DNA from: G963667675 sp964291545
Lineage (GTDB): Bacteria; Chloroflexota; Dehalococcoidia; Lucifugimonadales; UBA3495
Assembly (NCBI GenBank): GCA_964291545.2
Contig: OZ219861.1
Coordinates: 310,001-374,000 of the forward strand
Reading direction: 5' to 3'
Length of the DNA stretch: 64,000 nt
Part shown: one piece after another, positions 36,195 to 45,006 of the stretch
How positions within the stretch are numbered: position 1 is the stretch's first letter
Layout of the letters: every line of letters starts with the position of its first letter
Notes under the pieces: generated by a model
Databases searched by the model: none
Told to the model about the DNA's origin: nothing
What the model saw: only the letters and a program-made list of their open reading frames with translations
Made by a program: the position numbers and the translations under genes

Positions 36195-37022
36195 CTAATC
36201 CCCGACGCTCGCCACCGGGCGCATGGGAATGCCCTGCCGGGACAGGTACTCCTTGGCCTCGGCTATCGAATAAGTCCCGAAGTGGAAGATGCTGGCGGCC
36301 AGGACGGCGTCGGCCTGTCCCTGGGTAAACGCCTGGCACAGGTGGTCCAGGTTGCCCGCTCCGCCGCTGGCTATGACCGGCACTTCCACGGCCTGGGACA
36401 ACGTGCGGGTCAAGTCCAGATCGTAGCCGGCAAGCTGTCCATCGGCGTCCATGCTGGTCAGCAGGATCTCCCCAGCGCCCAGTTCCACCACCCGCCGGGC
36501 CCACTTGACCGCGTCCACGCCGGTGGGCGTCCGCCCCCCGTGGGTGTAAACCTCCCAACCCGAATCGCTATCGAGGCCGAGGCCGTCGCTGTCGTTTGTC
36601 TGTGGTACGGTCCCTGGGGTTACCGACTTGGCGTCGATGGCGACAACGATGCACTGGTTGCCGAACTGGTCAGCTCCCCGGCTGACCAGGGACTGGTCGT
36701 TGACGGCGGCGGTGTTGATGGACACCTTGTCGGCCCCGGCGCGGAGCATACGCCTTACGTCGTCGACGCTGCGAATGCCGCCGCCAACGGTGAGGGGTAT
36801 GAACACCTGCTCCGACACTCCCTGGACCACTTCCACCATGGTCTCCCGTGAGTCCGAACTGGCGGTGATGTCCAGGAACACCAACTCGTCTGCGCCTTCC
36901 CGGTTGTAGGCAGCGGCCAACTCCACCGGGTCGCCGGCGTCGCGCAAGTTGACGAAGCTGGCGCCCTTGACCACGCGCCCGTCGTCCACGTCCAGGCAAG
37001 GGATTATGCGCTTGGTCAGCAT
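36195..37022 (-). CDS. hisF: Imidazole glycerol phosphate synthase subunit HisF
   Basis: 275 aa beta/alpha barrel. M-L-T-K-R-I-I-P-C-L-D-V-D-D-G-R-V-V-K-G is the near-universal HisF start, with Asp11 as catalytic acid. Later motifs: L-V-F-L-D-I-T-A-S, T-V-G-G-G-I-R and I-A-S-G-G-A-G-N. It makes imidazole glycerol phosphate and AICAR using ammonia from HisH, which is not in the window. A segment after C-I-V-V-A-I-D-A-K, with S-D-G-L-G-L-D-S, is longer than usual. Confidence 0.97.
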   Translation of the reverse strand: MLTKRIIPCLDVDDGRVVKGASFVNLRDAGDPVELAAAYNREGADELVFLDITASSDSRETMVEVVQGVSEQVFIPLTVGGGIRSVDDVRRMLRAGADKVSINTAAVNDQSLVSRGADQFGNQCIVVAIDAKSVTPGTVPQTNDSDGLGLDSDSGWEVYTHGGRTPTGVDAVKWARRVVELGAGEILLTSMDADGQLAGYDLDLTRTLSQAVEVPVIASGGAGNLDHLCQAFTQGQADAVLAASIFHFGTYSIAEAKEYLSRQGIPMRPVASVGD

Positions 37023-37094
37023 GCCTTATGTTCCGGCGTTAACGTCATTCCTAAGGTCTTAATTTGCGAACCCGTAAGATTCACGGAGCCAGCG

Positions 37095-38345
37095 CTAGGC
37101 GCCCAACTCCTGCAAGAAGTCGGCCAGCGGCTTGGTCTCCTGGGAAGAGGTCTGCATATCCCGAACCGCAACTTCTCCCCGGGCTATCTCATCGTCGCCC
37201 AAGATCAGGGCGTAGGGAATGTTCAGGGCATTGGCCTGGCGCATCTGGCCCCTGAGACCCCGCGACCCGCTACTCAGGATAGCGCCGACGCCAGCTCGGC
37301 GGAGCTTCACGGCCAGTTCCATGGCCGCGGGCCGGGCAGCGTCGCCGACGTTGGCCACAAGGTACGAGGGGGAGGGCTCGTCGGGAACTGGTACTTCGCT
37401 GTTCTTCAGGTTCAGGGTTAGGCGTTCCATGCCGGTGGCAAAGCCAATGCCCGGCGTGGGGCGGCCTCCCAGTTCCTGTATCAACCCATCGTACCGGCCG
37501 CCGCCGATGATGGTGGACTGGGCGCCGCCGTCCAGAGGTTGGACTTCGAACACGGTGCGGGTGTAGTAGTCCAGCCCGCGCACCAGGCGGTGTTCGACCT
37601 GATAGGGGATGCCCAGAAGGGCCAGGCTCTTTTGAAACGCCTCCCAGTGAGCCCCGCAATCGTCGCATAGACGGTCGGCAGACTTGGGGGCGTCGTCTCC
37701 CAGGGCGCGGCAGGTCTCGACCTTGCAGTCCAAGAGCCGCAGCGGGTTCCTGGTCAAGCGGGTCCGGCATTCAGGGCACAGCTTGTCGCCGTGGCCGGAG
37801 TAGTATGACGCCAGGTCCTTAATGTAGGCGGGCCGGCACTGGGCGTCGCCGATGCTGTTGACGTAAAGGGACACGTCTCGCAGGCCGAGGGACAGCACCA
37901 ACCGCCAGGCGAATTCAACAACCTCGGCATCCACCGAGGGGTCGGCGTCGCCCAGGGCTTCGATGCCGAACTGATGGTGCTCGCGAAAGCGGCCGGCCTG
38001 GGGCCGCTCGTAGCGGAACACCGGGCAGAAGTAGTAGAGCCGCACCGGCTGTGGAAGGTTATGCATTCCGTGCTGCAGGTAGGCGCGGCATACGGGAGCG
38101 GTGCCCTCAGGGCGCAGGGTTACGCTGTCGCCGCCCCGGTCGGCAAAGGTGTACATCTCTTTTTCAACGATGTCAGTGCCTTCGCCCACGGAGCGAACGA
38201 ACAGCTCCGAGTCCTCGAAGACGGGGGTGTCGATACGGCCGTAGCCGTACCGGCGGGCCAACTCCACCGCCTTGGACTCGATGTACCGCCAGTATTTTTG
38301 CTCCACCGGCAACAGGTCGGTGGTGCCGCGGGGCGCTTGGAACAG
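37095..38345 (-). CDS. hisS: Histidyl-tRNA synthetase, probable CTG start
   Basis: 416 aa if started at CTG 38345. Class II synthetase with motif 2 region Y-F-C-P-V-F-R-Y-E-R-P-Q-A-G-R-F-R-E-H, the histidine-A loop R-G-L-D-Y-Y-T-R-T-V-F-E and a C-terminal anticodon domain. The N-terminal F-Q-A-P-R-G-T-T-D-L-L-P, conserved in HisRS, is encoded upstream of the first TTG (38312), so translation must start earlier. The only candidate before the in-frame stop is CTG at 38345, 8 nt after AGGAG. Leads the hisS-hisF-HAD-hisIE operon. Confidence 0.95.
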   Translation of the reverse strand: MFQAPRGTTDLLPVEQKYWRYIESKAVELARRYGYGRIDTPVFEDSELFVRSVGEGTDIVEKEMYTFADRGGDSVTLRPEGTAPVCRAYLQHGMHNLPQPVRLYYFCPVFRYERPQAGRFREHHQFGIEALGDADPSVDAEVVEFAWRLVLSLGLRDVSLYVNSIGDAQCRPAYIKDLASYYSGHGDKLCPECRTRLTRNPLRLLDCKVETCRALGDDAPKSADRLCDDCGAHWEAFQKSLALLGIPYQVEHRLVRGLDYYTRTVFEVQPLDGGAQSTIIGGGRYDGLIQELGGRPTPGIGFATGMERLTLNLKNSEVPVPDEPSPSYLVANVGDAARPAAMELAVKLRRAGVGAILSSGSRGLRGQMRQANALNIPYALILGDDEIARGEVAVRDMQTSSQETKPLADFLQELGA

Positions 38346-38469
38346 TGGTCTCTCTCCTTTTCCTAACGCATCGTGTTGTACGGAAAACTATTATAAGGCC
38401 AAAACTGCGCGGCCAGTAACAGTTAGTCGCTGCGCAGATACCGGAATACGGGGACGCGGGGACTAGCCT

Positions 38470-39708
38470 CTACACAACCCCATCATCTTGCATCTGCGTT
38501 AACTCGTCACCGGTTAGGCCGCCGATGCCGCAGAGGATTTCGCGGTTGTTCTGGCCCAGCAACGGCGGCGGGGCGACGGGAATGTCGACGGAGCCGGTGA
38601 GCTGGATGGGGGTCCTGACGGTGCGGAAGGGGCCGCCCAGGGTATCCCCGGAGTCGACGAACATCTTTCTTGCTTCCAGGTGGGGGCACTGGTCCATGTC
38701 CGCCTGGTCCTGCACCACGCCCATGGAGAACCCGGCTTCGGTGAGCCGTTCGGCTACCTCCCACTTGGACAGGTCCTTGGACCATTCCTCGATGGCCGGG
38801 ACTACGTTGTCGTAGTAGAATTCGGCGCTTACGTCCTGCCCGCCCAGGTACTGGGAGTCGTCGGCCAGGTCGTCGCGGCCCGCCATGCGCCACAGGGCGG
38901 TCCACTTGTCCGTTCCTGCGGCGCCGGCCAGCACTGCGTAGCCGTCTTTTGCCTTCACTGCGATTTGGGCGCTAATCATGTTCTCCCTGGCCCTACCGGT
39001 GACGCGCCCCGTGGCCTGGTAGTAGGGCATGCTGCTGGTGGTATGGGCGGACATGCAGTCGTACATGGCCATGTCCACGTGCTGGCCCTGGCCGGTCTTG
39101 CGCCGGGTCTCCAGGGCCAGGACGACGCCCAGGGCGGTCCAGACGCCAGGAACCGAGTCGCCGACGTTGTCGCCGACCATCTGGGGCGGGCCGCTTGGGG
39201 TGCCGGTGACCTCCATCCAGCCGGCCATGCCCTGAATGGCCGGATTGTGGGCCGGCCAGTGGGAGTAGGGGCCGCGCAGGGCGTCGCTGTCGCCGTACCC
39301 GGTGATGCTGGCGTACACCAGGCCCGGATTTGTTTCCTTGAGCACGTCGTAACCCAGGTCAAGCCGTCGCAGGGACCCGGGGCCCAGGTTGTCCAGGAGC
39401 ACGTCGGAGACTTCCACCATTCTCAAGAGGGTAGCTTTGCAGCGAAGGTCCCGCAGGTCGAGGGTCACCGACTTCTTGTTGCGGTTGACGCCCAGGAAAC
39501 GGGCGCTTACCTTTTGGCCGTGGGGGCCCTGGACAAAGGGGCCGTTGATGCGGGCGCCCTCGCCGACGCCGGGGCGTTCGACCTTGATGACCTCCGCGCC
39601 CATGTCGGCCAGTATCACGGAGCAGAAGGGGCCGGCGACGATGTGGGTAACGTCCAGCACGCGGACACCGGCCAGCGGGAGGGGCAGCTTGGCGGGTTCA
39701 GTGGACAT
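38470..39708 (-). CDS. CaiB/BaiF family (class III) CoA-transferase
   Basis: 412 aa. The N-terminal Rossmann part has V-L-D-V-T-H-I-V-A-G-P-F-C, I-L-A-D-M-G-A-E-V-I-K-V-E-R-P-G, and N-R-N-K-K-S-V-T-L-D-L. The middle has S-I-T-G-Y-G and, with G-P-Y-S, the region of the catalytic Asp. Class III enzymes move CoA between organic acids by an aspartyl-CoA intermediate. Substrate not predictable. Adjacent to the gamma carbonic anhydrase gene (8-base gap), probably one transcript. Confidence 0.93.
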   Translation of the reverse strand: MSTEPAKLPLPLAGVRVLDVTHIVAGPFCSVILADMGAEVIKVERPGVGEGARINGPFVQGPHGQKVSARFLGVNRNKKSVTLDLRDLRCKATLLRMVEVSDVLLDNLGPGSLRRLDLGYDVLKETNPGLVYASITGYGDSDALRGPYSHWPAHNPAIQGMAGWMEVTGTPSGPPQMVGDNVGDSVPGVWTALGVVLALETRRKTGQGQHVDMAMYDCMSAHTTSSMPYYQATGRVTGRARENMISAQIAVKAKDGYAVLAGAAGTDKWTALWRMAGRDDLADDSQYLGGQDVSAEFYYDNVVPAIEEWSKDLSKWEVAERLTEAGFSMGVVQDQADMDQCPHLEARKMFVDSGDTLGGPFRTVRTPIQLTGSVDIPVAPPPLLGQNNREILCGIGGLTGDELTQMQDDGVV

Positions 39709-39716
39709 AGGCAGCG

Positions 39717-40247
39717 TTATTCCGGCTTCGCCGGTATTTCCAGCCCCAGGCCGGCGTCGATGAAGCGGCGGGCGTTGCGCCGGTAATTGGCGGTGGGGTC
39801 TTGCAGGCGCTTGGCTTGCTCATCGGTCAGCGGTTTCACCTGGCCGGGAACGCCGACAACCAGGGAATTGTCGGGGACCCGGGCGCCGCCCCGGACAACC
39901 GCGCCGGCGCCGATGATGCAGTAGTTGCCCACCTGGGCGTCTTCCAGCAGCACGGCGTTGATGCCGAGGAGGACGTTGTTGCCCACCCGTCCCCCGTGGA
40001 CGACCGCGCCGTGGGTCATGAGCACGTTGTCGCCAAACTCCAGGAAGTCGTCGGTGTGGATTACGCAGTTGTCCTGGATGGAACAGTCCTTGCCGATGAT
40101 TATCCTGCCGTAATCACCCCGGATAACCGCTCCGGGCCAGACATTGGTACCCGCCCCGATCTCCACGTCGCCCACGATATAGGCCGCCTCGCTGACGAAG
40201 GCCGTGGGATGAATCCGGGGTGTTTTGCCGTCGATGCTGCGGATCAT
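39717..40247 (-). CDS. Gamma-class carbonic anhydrase family protein
   Basis: 176 aa left-handed beta-helix. Zinc-ligand histidines are present: one in C-V-I-H-T-D and two in M-T-H-G-A-V-V-H-G-G. Hexapeptide-repeat text includes G-A-G-T-N-V-W-P-G-A-V-I-R-G-D. Such proteins hydrate CO2 or act as metal-dependent acyl-transfer-like enzymes; many are annotated only by fold. Trimeric, cytoplasmic. Ends 8 bases before the CoA-transferase start. Confidence 0.9.
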   Translation of the reverse strand: MIRSIDGKTPRIHPTAFVSEAAYIVGDVEIGAGTNVWPGAVIRGDYGRIIIGKDCSIQDNCVIHTDDFLEFGDNVLMTHGAVVHGGRVGNNVLLGINAVLLEDAQVGNYCIIGAGAVVRGGARVPDNSLVVGVPGQVKPLTDEQAKRLQDPTANYRRNARRFIDAGLGLEIPAKPE

Positions 40248-40349
40248 TGGCGTCTCCCGTGCCCTGGTTAAAGCATGTTCAAGAGTACAGGGCCAGAATA
40301 CACGCTATGGAGACGACGCGCCAACAGTCAGGCGAGACCTACGGGGCCG

Positions 40350-42797
40350 CTAAGCAGCGGGGGCGGTGACGGCGGGCCGGTGCAGCGTCAGGCCCGCATC
40401 GCCGGTGTCGACCACTACGTGGTCTCCCGCCTGATATTCACCGCCCAGGATTCCCTTGGACAGGGCGTTTTCCAGGTGCCGCTGCACCGCCCGGCGCAGC
40501 GGACGCGCGCCGTACACCGGGTCGAACCCTTCCTGCGCCAGCCAGCGGGAGGCTTCGGGAGTTAGCTCGAAGGTGATTTCCCGGTCCTCCAGGCGGCGGC
40601 GCACGTCATTGACCATGAGTTCCACCACCTTGACTATCTCGTCCTGGGTCAACGGGTCGAATATGATGGTCTCGTCGATGCGGTTGAGGAACTCGGGACG
40701 GAACGCCCGCTTGAGAGCGTCGTTGACCGAGTCCCGGAGTTGCTGCGCGTCCACGCCGCCGTCGCGCCCGTCGGCCCTGAAGCCAAAGGGTTGCCGCCGG
40801 AGCACTTCGGTTCCCAGGTTGCTGGTCATTATGATGGCGGTGTTGCGGAAATCAACTGTGCGGCCGTGGCCGTCGGTGAGCCGGCCGTCCTCCAGGATCT
40901 GCAGGAGGATGTTGAACACGTCAGGGTGGGCCTTCTCAATTTCGTCAAAGAGCACGACCCGGTAGGGCCGGCGGCGGATTGCTTCGGTAAGCTGGCCACC
41001 CTCGTCGAAGCCGACGTACCCAGGAGGGGCGCCGATGAGGCGGGAGACGGTGTGCTTCTCCATGTATTCGGACATGTCCACCCGGACCATGTTGGCCTCG
41101 TCGTCGAACAGGAACTCGGCCAGGGCCTTGGACAGCTCGGTCTTGCCGACGCCGGTGGGGCCCAGGAAGATGAAGCTGCCTATCGGCCGCCGGGGGTCGC
41201 TGAGGCCGGACCGGGACCGGCGGATGGCCTCCGACACGGCGACCACCGCTTCTTCCTGCCCTATGATGCGCTGGTGGAGGGAGTCCTCCATGTGAATCAA
41301 GCGCTCGGACTCCCCTTCCAGCAAGCGCCCGGCGGGTATGCCGGTCCAACTGGCGACCAGCTCGGCGATGTCGGCCTCGCCGACCACCATGTCGACGTTG
41401 CGGTCGGCCAGCAGGCGCTGCCGCTCCGGCTCGAACTCCTCCTCCAAGCGCAGGCGTTCGGTACGCAACTGGGCCGCCTGTTCGTATTCGGACCTCTGGG
41501 CTGCCGCTTCCTCCTGGTCGGACAACCCGCGGATGCGCTCTTCCATTTCCTTGAGGCCGGAGGGGAGGCTTTCGGCATCGATACGCAGCTTGCTGGCAGC
41601 CTCGTCGATGAAGTCCACGGCCTTGTCGGGCAGTTGCCGCCCCGTGATGTAGCGGTCGCTGAGCCGGGCAGCGGCTACCAGAGCGGAGTCGTCGATGGTT
41701 ACCTTGTGGTGCGCCTCGTAGCGAGGGCGCAGCACCTTGAGTATTTCCACGGTCTCGTCGACTGACGGCTCCTCCAAGAAGACGGGCTGGAACCGGCGCT
41801 CCAGGGCGGTGTCTTTTTCGATATAGCGGCGGTATTCGTCCAGGGTGGTGGCGCCGATGCACTGGAGCTCTCCCCTGGCCAGGGCCGGCTTGAGCATGTT
41901 GCTGGCGTCGATGCCCCCTTCGGCGGCGCCGGCGCCGACCATGGTGTGTATCTCGTCCAGGAAGAGGATGACCTCTCTCTGGGCCTGCTTTACCTCGTCA
42001 ATTACCGACTTGAGCCGCTCCTCGAACTCGCCGCGGAACTTGGAGCCGGCCACCAGGGCGGCCATGTCCAGGGCCAACACGCGGCGGTCCTTGAGAGAGT
42101 CGGCCACGTCGCCGGCAACGATGCGGGAGGCGAGGCCCTCGACAATAGCGGTCTTGCCCACGCCGGCCTCGCCGATGATCACCGGGTTGTTCTTCTTGCG
42201 GCGGGTCAGGGTCTGCATCACCTGCCGCACCTCCAGGTCCCTTCCCACCACGGGGTCCAGCTTGCCTTCCCGGGCCAGCTTGGTCAGGTCGATGCAGTAC
42301 TTTTCAAGGGAGCGATAGCGGCTCTCGGCCCTGGGGTCGTCTACCCGGTGAGCGCCGCGCACCTTGGTGAGGGCCTGGTAGACCCGCTCCTGGTCGATGC
42401 CGAACTCTTTGAGTACCTGGGCCGACTCGCCCTGGGACTCCATGACGGCGGCGATAAATAGGTGTTCAGCGCCGATGAAGTCGTCCTTCAGGCGTTCGGA
42501 CTCCTTCTTGGCATTATCCAGCAGCCGCTGGGCCCGGGGAGTGGCATAGATCTGGTTCTGCTCATAGGCTACTTTAGCGCCGGTTTCCAGGGCCTGGCGC
42601 AGCTTGGCCTTCACGGCGGCGGCCGAGATTCCCAGTTCGTTGAGGATGTCGCCGGGGAGACCCTCTTCCAAGTCCAGCAGGGCCAGTAGAATGTGTTCCA
42701 CGTCCCACTGGCTGTGGTTGTACTGGCGTACCAACTCCTGGGAGTTGTTGAGCACCTCCCGGGCTTGCTCGGTGAATTGTTCCGGTCTTAGCGCCAT
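40350..42797 (-). CDS. clpC: Clp ATPase, ClpC-type (AAA+ unfoldase)
   Basis: 815 aa. N-domain repeats (1-150) with F-T-E-Q-A-R-E-V-L, first AAA+ module with Walker A G-E-A-G-V-G-K-T-A, a short middle domain (about 400-460) with a UVR-like A-A-A-Q-R-S-E-Y-E-Q-A-A-Q-L-R, and second AAA+ module with G-P-T-G-V-G-K-T-E. A P-F-G-F loop after S-N-L-G-T-E-V resembles the ClpP-docking loop of ClpC, and the middle domain is too short for ClpB. Unfolds proteins for ClpP. Third gene of the dnaJ-hspR-clpC heat-shock operon. Confidence 0.92.
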   Translation of the reverse strand: MALRPEQFTEQAREVLNNSQELVRQYNHSQWDVEHILLALLDLEEGLPGDILNELGISAAAVKAKLRQALETGAKVAYEQNQIYATPRAQRLLDNAKKESERLKDDFIGAEHLFIAAVMESQGESAQVLKEFGIDQERVYQALTKVRGAHRVDDPRAESRYRSLEKYCIDLTKLAREGKLDPVVGRDLEVRQVMQTLTRRKKNNPVIIGEAGVGKTAIVEGLASRIVAGDVADSLKDRRVLALDMAALVAGSKFRGEFEERLKSVIDEVKQAQREVILFLDEIHTMVGAGAAEGGIDASNMLKPALARGELQCIGATTLDEYRRYIEKDTALERRFQPVFLEEPSVDETVEILKVLRPRYEAHHKVTIDDSALVAAARLSDRYITGRQLPDKAVDFIDEAASKLRIDAESLPSGLKEMEERIRGLSDQEEAAAQRSEYEQAAQLRTERLRLEEEFEPERQRLLADRNVDMVVGEADIAELVASWTGIPAGRLLEGESERLIHMEDSLHQRIIGQEEAVVAVSEAIRRSRSGLSDPRRPIGSFIFLGPTGVGKTELSKALAEFLFDDEANMVRVDMSEYMEKHTVSRLIGAPPGYVGFDEGGQLTEAIRRRPYRVVLFDEIEKAHPDVFNILLQILEDGRLTDGHGRTVDFRNTAIIMTSNLGTEVLRRQPFGFRADGRDGGVDAQQLRDSVNDALKRAFRPEFLNRIDETIIFDPLTQDEIVKVVELMVNDVRRRLEDREITFELTPEASRWLAQEGFDPVYGARPLRRAVQRHLENALSKGILGGEYQAGDHVVVDTGDAGLTLHRPAVTAPAA

Positions 42798-42858
42798 TTC
42801 TCCTCCCCGAGGGCTAGTGTGCCCCCTGGACGGGTGAATTGTTGTCTATGGGCTGGGA

Positions 42859-43218
42859 TCATTGCCGGGGGTTGTCCCTGGGCGGCCTGACATCGGCGGT
42901 ATTTCTCCCTCGCAGGCGGGTAATTTCGTCGTTGAGGTCCTCCACCTGCCGTTCCAGGGCCTCGATGCGGCCCATGAGCTTCAGGGCTACCTCGGCCCCG
43001 GCCAGGTTTACGCCCATTTCGTCGGTCAGGTTCCTGACCCTGCGTATGCGCTCCAGGTCGGCCATGGAGTACAGGCGCTGCCTACCCACGGTGCGGGAGG
43101 GCCACACCAGGCCGACCCGCTCGTAGTAGCGCAGGGTCTGGGCGTGGACGCCCACCATGCGAGCGGCCACGCTGATGATGAAACAGGGCTCTTCTAAGAA
43201 TTGTCGTTCAGATACCAT
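42859..43218 (-). CDS. hspR: MerR-family heat-shock repressor HspR
   Basis: 119 aa. The N-terminal helix-turn-helix I-S-V-A-A-R-M-V-G-V-H-A-Q-T-L-R-Y-Y-E-R-V-G-L-V is the HspR form of MerR, with W-P-S-R-T-V-G-R-Q-R-L-Y-S in the wing, and a C-terminal coiled coil (about 75-105). HspR represses dnaK/clp genes and releases on heat shock. It lies 2 bases after dnaJ, the usual arrangement, so it likely represses its own operon and hsp20 through the operator at 44202. Confidence 0.92.
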   Translation of the reverse strand: MVSERQFLEEPCFIISVAARMVGVHAQTLRYYERVGLVWPSRTVGRQRLYSMADLERIRRVRNLTDEMGVNLAGAEVALKLMGRIEALERQVEDLNDEITRLRGRNTADVRPPRDNPRQ

Positions 43219-43220
43219 GG

Positions 43221-44105
43221 CTATCCTCCTTGTGCGGCCCGGGAGTCGCGGAGCTGTGTGAACAGGTCCCTTTGTTCCTGGCTGAGGCCGGTGGGCAACT
43301 TCACGTTGACCGTGGCGTACAGGTCTCCGCGCTGGTCAGACTTCCGCAGTTCCGGCATTCCCTGGCCGGCCAGGCGGAAGCGGCGGCCGTTCTGGGTCTC
43401 CGGCGGGATGGTCAGGGCGACCCTGCCGGCCAGAGTAGGGACGTTGATCTCGCCGCCCAACACGGCGTCTTCCAAGGGCACGTCAACTTCGGTATACAGG
43501 TTTCGGCCCTGACGCTGGAACTTGGCATGCTTTTGCAGCGACACCACCACGTATACGGTGCCCTGCCGGCCTTCTCCGGCGGCGACGCGCACCCTGGAGC
43601 CGTCGTCCACTCCGGGGGGAATCTTGACTTCCAAGCGTCGTCCCTGGGGCAGTTCCAGCACGCGGGTGGTGCCCTGAAAGGCCTCTTCCAGGGTGATGGC
43701 CGCCGAGTATTCCACGGGGGCGGGCCGCCGGCGCTCTTGTCCGAGGTTGGCGAACAGGTCCTCGAAGGGGTTGCCCCGGCCGTCGCCAAAGGTGAAAACG
43801 GCGTCGCCGTCGCCGCCAAAGTTGGACCAGCGGAAGTTTCCGCCAGGCCCGGAGCGGGCTTGGGCCGCCTCTATCTGCTCCCAGTTAGCCCAGTTGTCGC
43901 CGTACTTGTCGTACTTCCGGCGTTTCTCCGGATCGGAAAGGACGCGGTAGGCCTCGTTAATCTGCTTGAATTTTTCTTCCGAAGCCTTGTCGCCGCCGTT
44001 AACATCCGGGTGGTGTTCGCGGGCCAGCTTGCGGTACGCCTGGCGGACGTCCTTGTCCCCGGCGTCACGGGCGACTCCCAGCAAATCGTAGTAATTGGCG
44101 GTCAT
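43221..44105 (-). CDS. dnaJ: DnaJ/CbpA-type co-chaperone
   Basis: 294 aa from the ATG at 44105, which follows GAGGGA by 7 nt (the ATG at 44120 is an alternative). J-domain (about 4-70) has the H-P-D motif in A-R-E-H-H-P-D-V-N. A short Gly/Phe linker leads straight to the C-terminal substrate-binding domain (about 130-285); there is no zinc-finger, so it is the CbpA/DnaJ type II form. It stimulates DnaK, which is not in the window. First gene of the heat-shock operon. Confidence 0.92.
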   Translation of the reverse strand: MTANYYDLLGVARDAGDKDVRQAYRKLAREHHPDVNGGDKASEEKFKQINEAYRVLSDPEKRRKYDKYGDNWANWEQIEAAQARSGPGGNFRWSNFGGDGDAVFTFGDGRGNPFEDLFANLGQERRRPAPVEYSAAITLEEAFQGTTRVLELPQGRRLEVKIPPGVDDGSRVRVAAGEGRQGTVYVVVSLQKHAKFQRQGRNLYTEVDVPLEDAVLGGEINVPTLAGRVALTIPPETQNGRRFRLAGQGMPELRKSDQRGDLYATVNVKLPTGLSQEQRDLFTQLRDSRAAQGG

Positions 44106-44145
44106 ATCTGGGTCCCTCATGTACGGGACGGTGATTAATACGGAT

Positions 44146-44174
44146 ATTATATGTTGATTGCCACGTTAAGTCAA
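44146..44174 (-). promoter_or_regulatory. Strong sigma70 promoter of dnaJ-hspR-clpC
   Basis: On the minus strand, TTGACT (44174-44169), a 17-nt spacer and a consensus TATAAT (44151-44146), about 40 bases upstream of the dnaJ start. Confidence 0.8.
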
Positions 44175-44201
44175 TTAAGATTATGTATATTTATAAAAAG
44201 A

Positions 44202-44231
44202 CTTGACAAAGAATACTCAACTCTGTAACAT
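44202..44231 (+). promoter_or_regulatory. hsp20 promoter with overlapping HAIR-like HspR operator
   Basis: TTGACA (44203-44208), 17-nt spacer, TAACAT (44226-44231). The -35 and spacer lie in an imperfect inverted repeat CTTGACA-N6-ACTCAAC (44202-44221), close to the HspR operator CTTGAGT-N7-ACTCAAG. HspR bound here would block hsp20 and may also affect the divergent dnaJ promoter 28 bases away. Confidence 0.65.
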
Positions 44232-44306
44232 GGGACTTGCCAAGATTGACACGAAGCATATCAACTAAGTTGGCAATACACCATCCTATCGATAGGGAGG
44301 CACAAA

Positions 44307-44762
44307 ATGGTGATACGACACTGGAGCCCCTTCAACGAACTGCGCCGGATGCAGGCGAACATGGACCACCTATGGCGGGTGTTTGCCCCCAGGAACTCTG
44401 CGGGGAGCGTGGAGAGCTGGGCGATTCCGATGGACGTGACGCAGGAGGGCGACGAGATGGTCGTACATGCGTCGCTGCCCGGGGTCAACCCGGACGAAAT
44501 CAACGTGTCCATCGAGAACAACGTGCTGACCATCCGGGGCGAGAGCGCCGGGGAGGTTCAGGAACACAAGGAGGGCAACTACCTGATGAGGGAGCGGCGC
44601 ACGGGTTCGTTCCACCGCTCGCTCCGGCTGCCCGACACCCTGGACACGGACAAGGCGCAACCGCGGTACGAGAACGGCGTGCTGACCATTGCCTTTCCCA
44701 AGCTGGAGGCCAAGCAGGCCAAGCAGCTCAAGGTGTCGGTGCCACAGGACTCGGGTAAGTAA
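44307..44762 (+). CDS. Hsp20/alpha-crystallin small heat-shock protein
   Basis: 151 aa. The alpha-crystallin domain (about 45-140) has P-M-D-V-T-Q-E-G-D-E-M-V-V-H-A, A/L-P-G-V-N-P-D-E-I-N-V-S-I and the G-V-L-T-I-A-F-P-K signature at its end. It holds unfolding proteins until refolded. GGGAGG lies 9 nt before the ATG. Divergent from the dnaJ operon, sharing its control region. Confidence 0.95.
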   Translation: MVIRHWSPFNELRRMQANMDHLWRVFAPRNSAGSVESWAIPMDVTQEGDEMVVHASLPGVNPDEINVSIENNVLTIRGESAGEVQEHKEGNYLMRERRTGSFHRSLRLPDTLDTDKAQPRYENGVLTIAFPKLEAKQAKQLKVSVPQDSGK

Positions 44763-44790
44763 GCCCGCCTGACCTACGGGTCTGCCGTCG

Positions 44791-44838
44791 TGGGCGCCGG
44801 GGGGATCCTTACGGGGACCTCTCCGGCGCCCCTATTTA
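44791..44838 (+). terminator. Probable terminator after hsp20
   Basis: GGGCGCCGG (44792-44800) pairs with CCGGCGCCC (44823-44831), followed by the weakly T-rich CTATTTAT. Confidence 0.6.
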
Positions 44839-44931
44839 TGGTCTTAGCCGCAGGCTAGGCCTCTTGAGGGGGCGGGTAGCAGGTGCTACAATGCCTCAGC
44901 CGCAGCGGGCGCGCCAAGCGCCGCGTTTCGA

Positions 44932-45006
44932 TCCCCGATAGCTCAGCGGTAGAGCGGGCGGCTGTTAACCGCTAGGTCGTAGGTTCGAATCCTACTCGGG
45001 GAGCCA
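44932..45006 (+). tRNA. tRNA-Asn (anticodon GTT)
   Basis: Acceptor stem TCCCCGA/TCGGGGA, D-arm with AGCTCAGCGGTAGAGC, anticodon loop CTGTTAA giving GTT, T-arm with GGTTCGAATCC, discriminator G and an encoded CCA. The 3' end is a probable integration site: recombinase remnants start right beside it. Confidence 0.95.
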
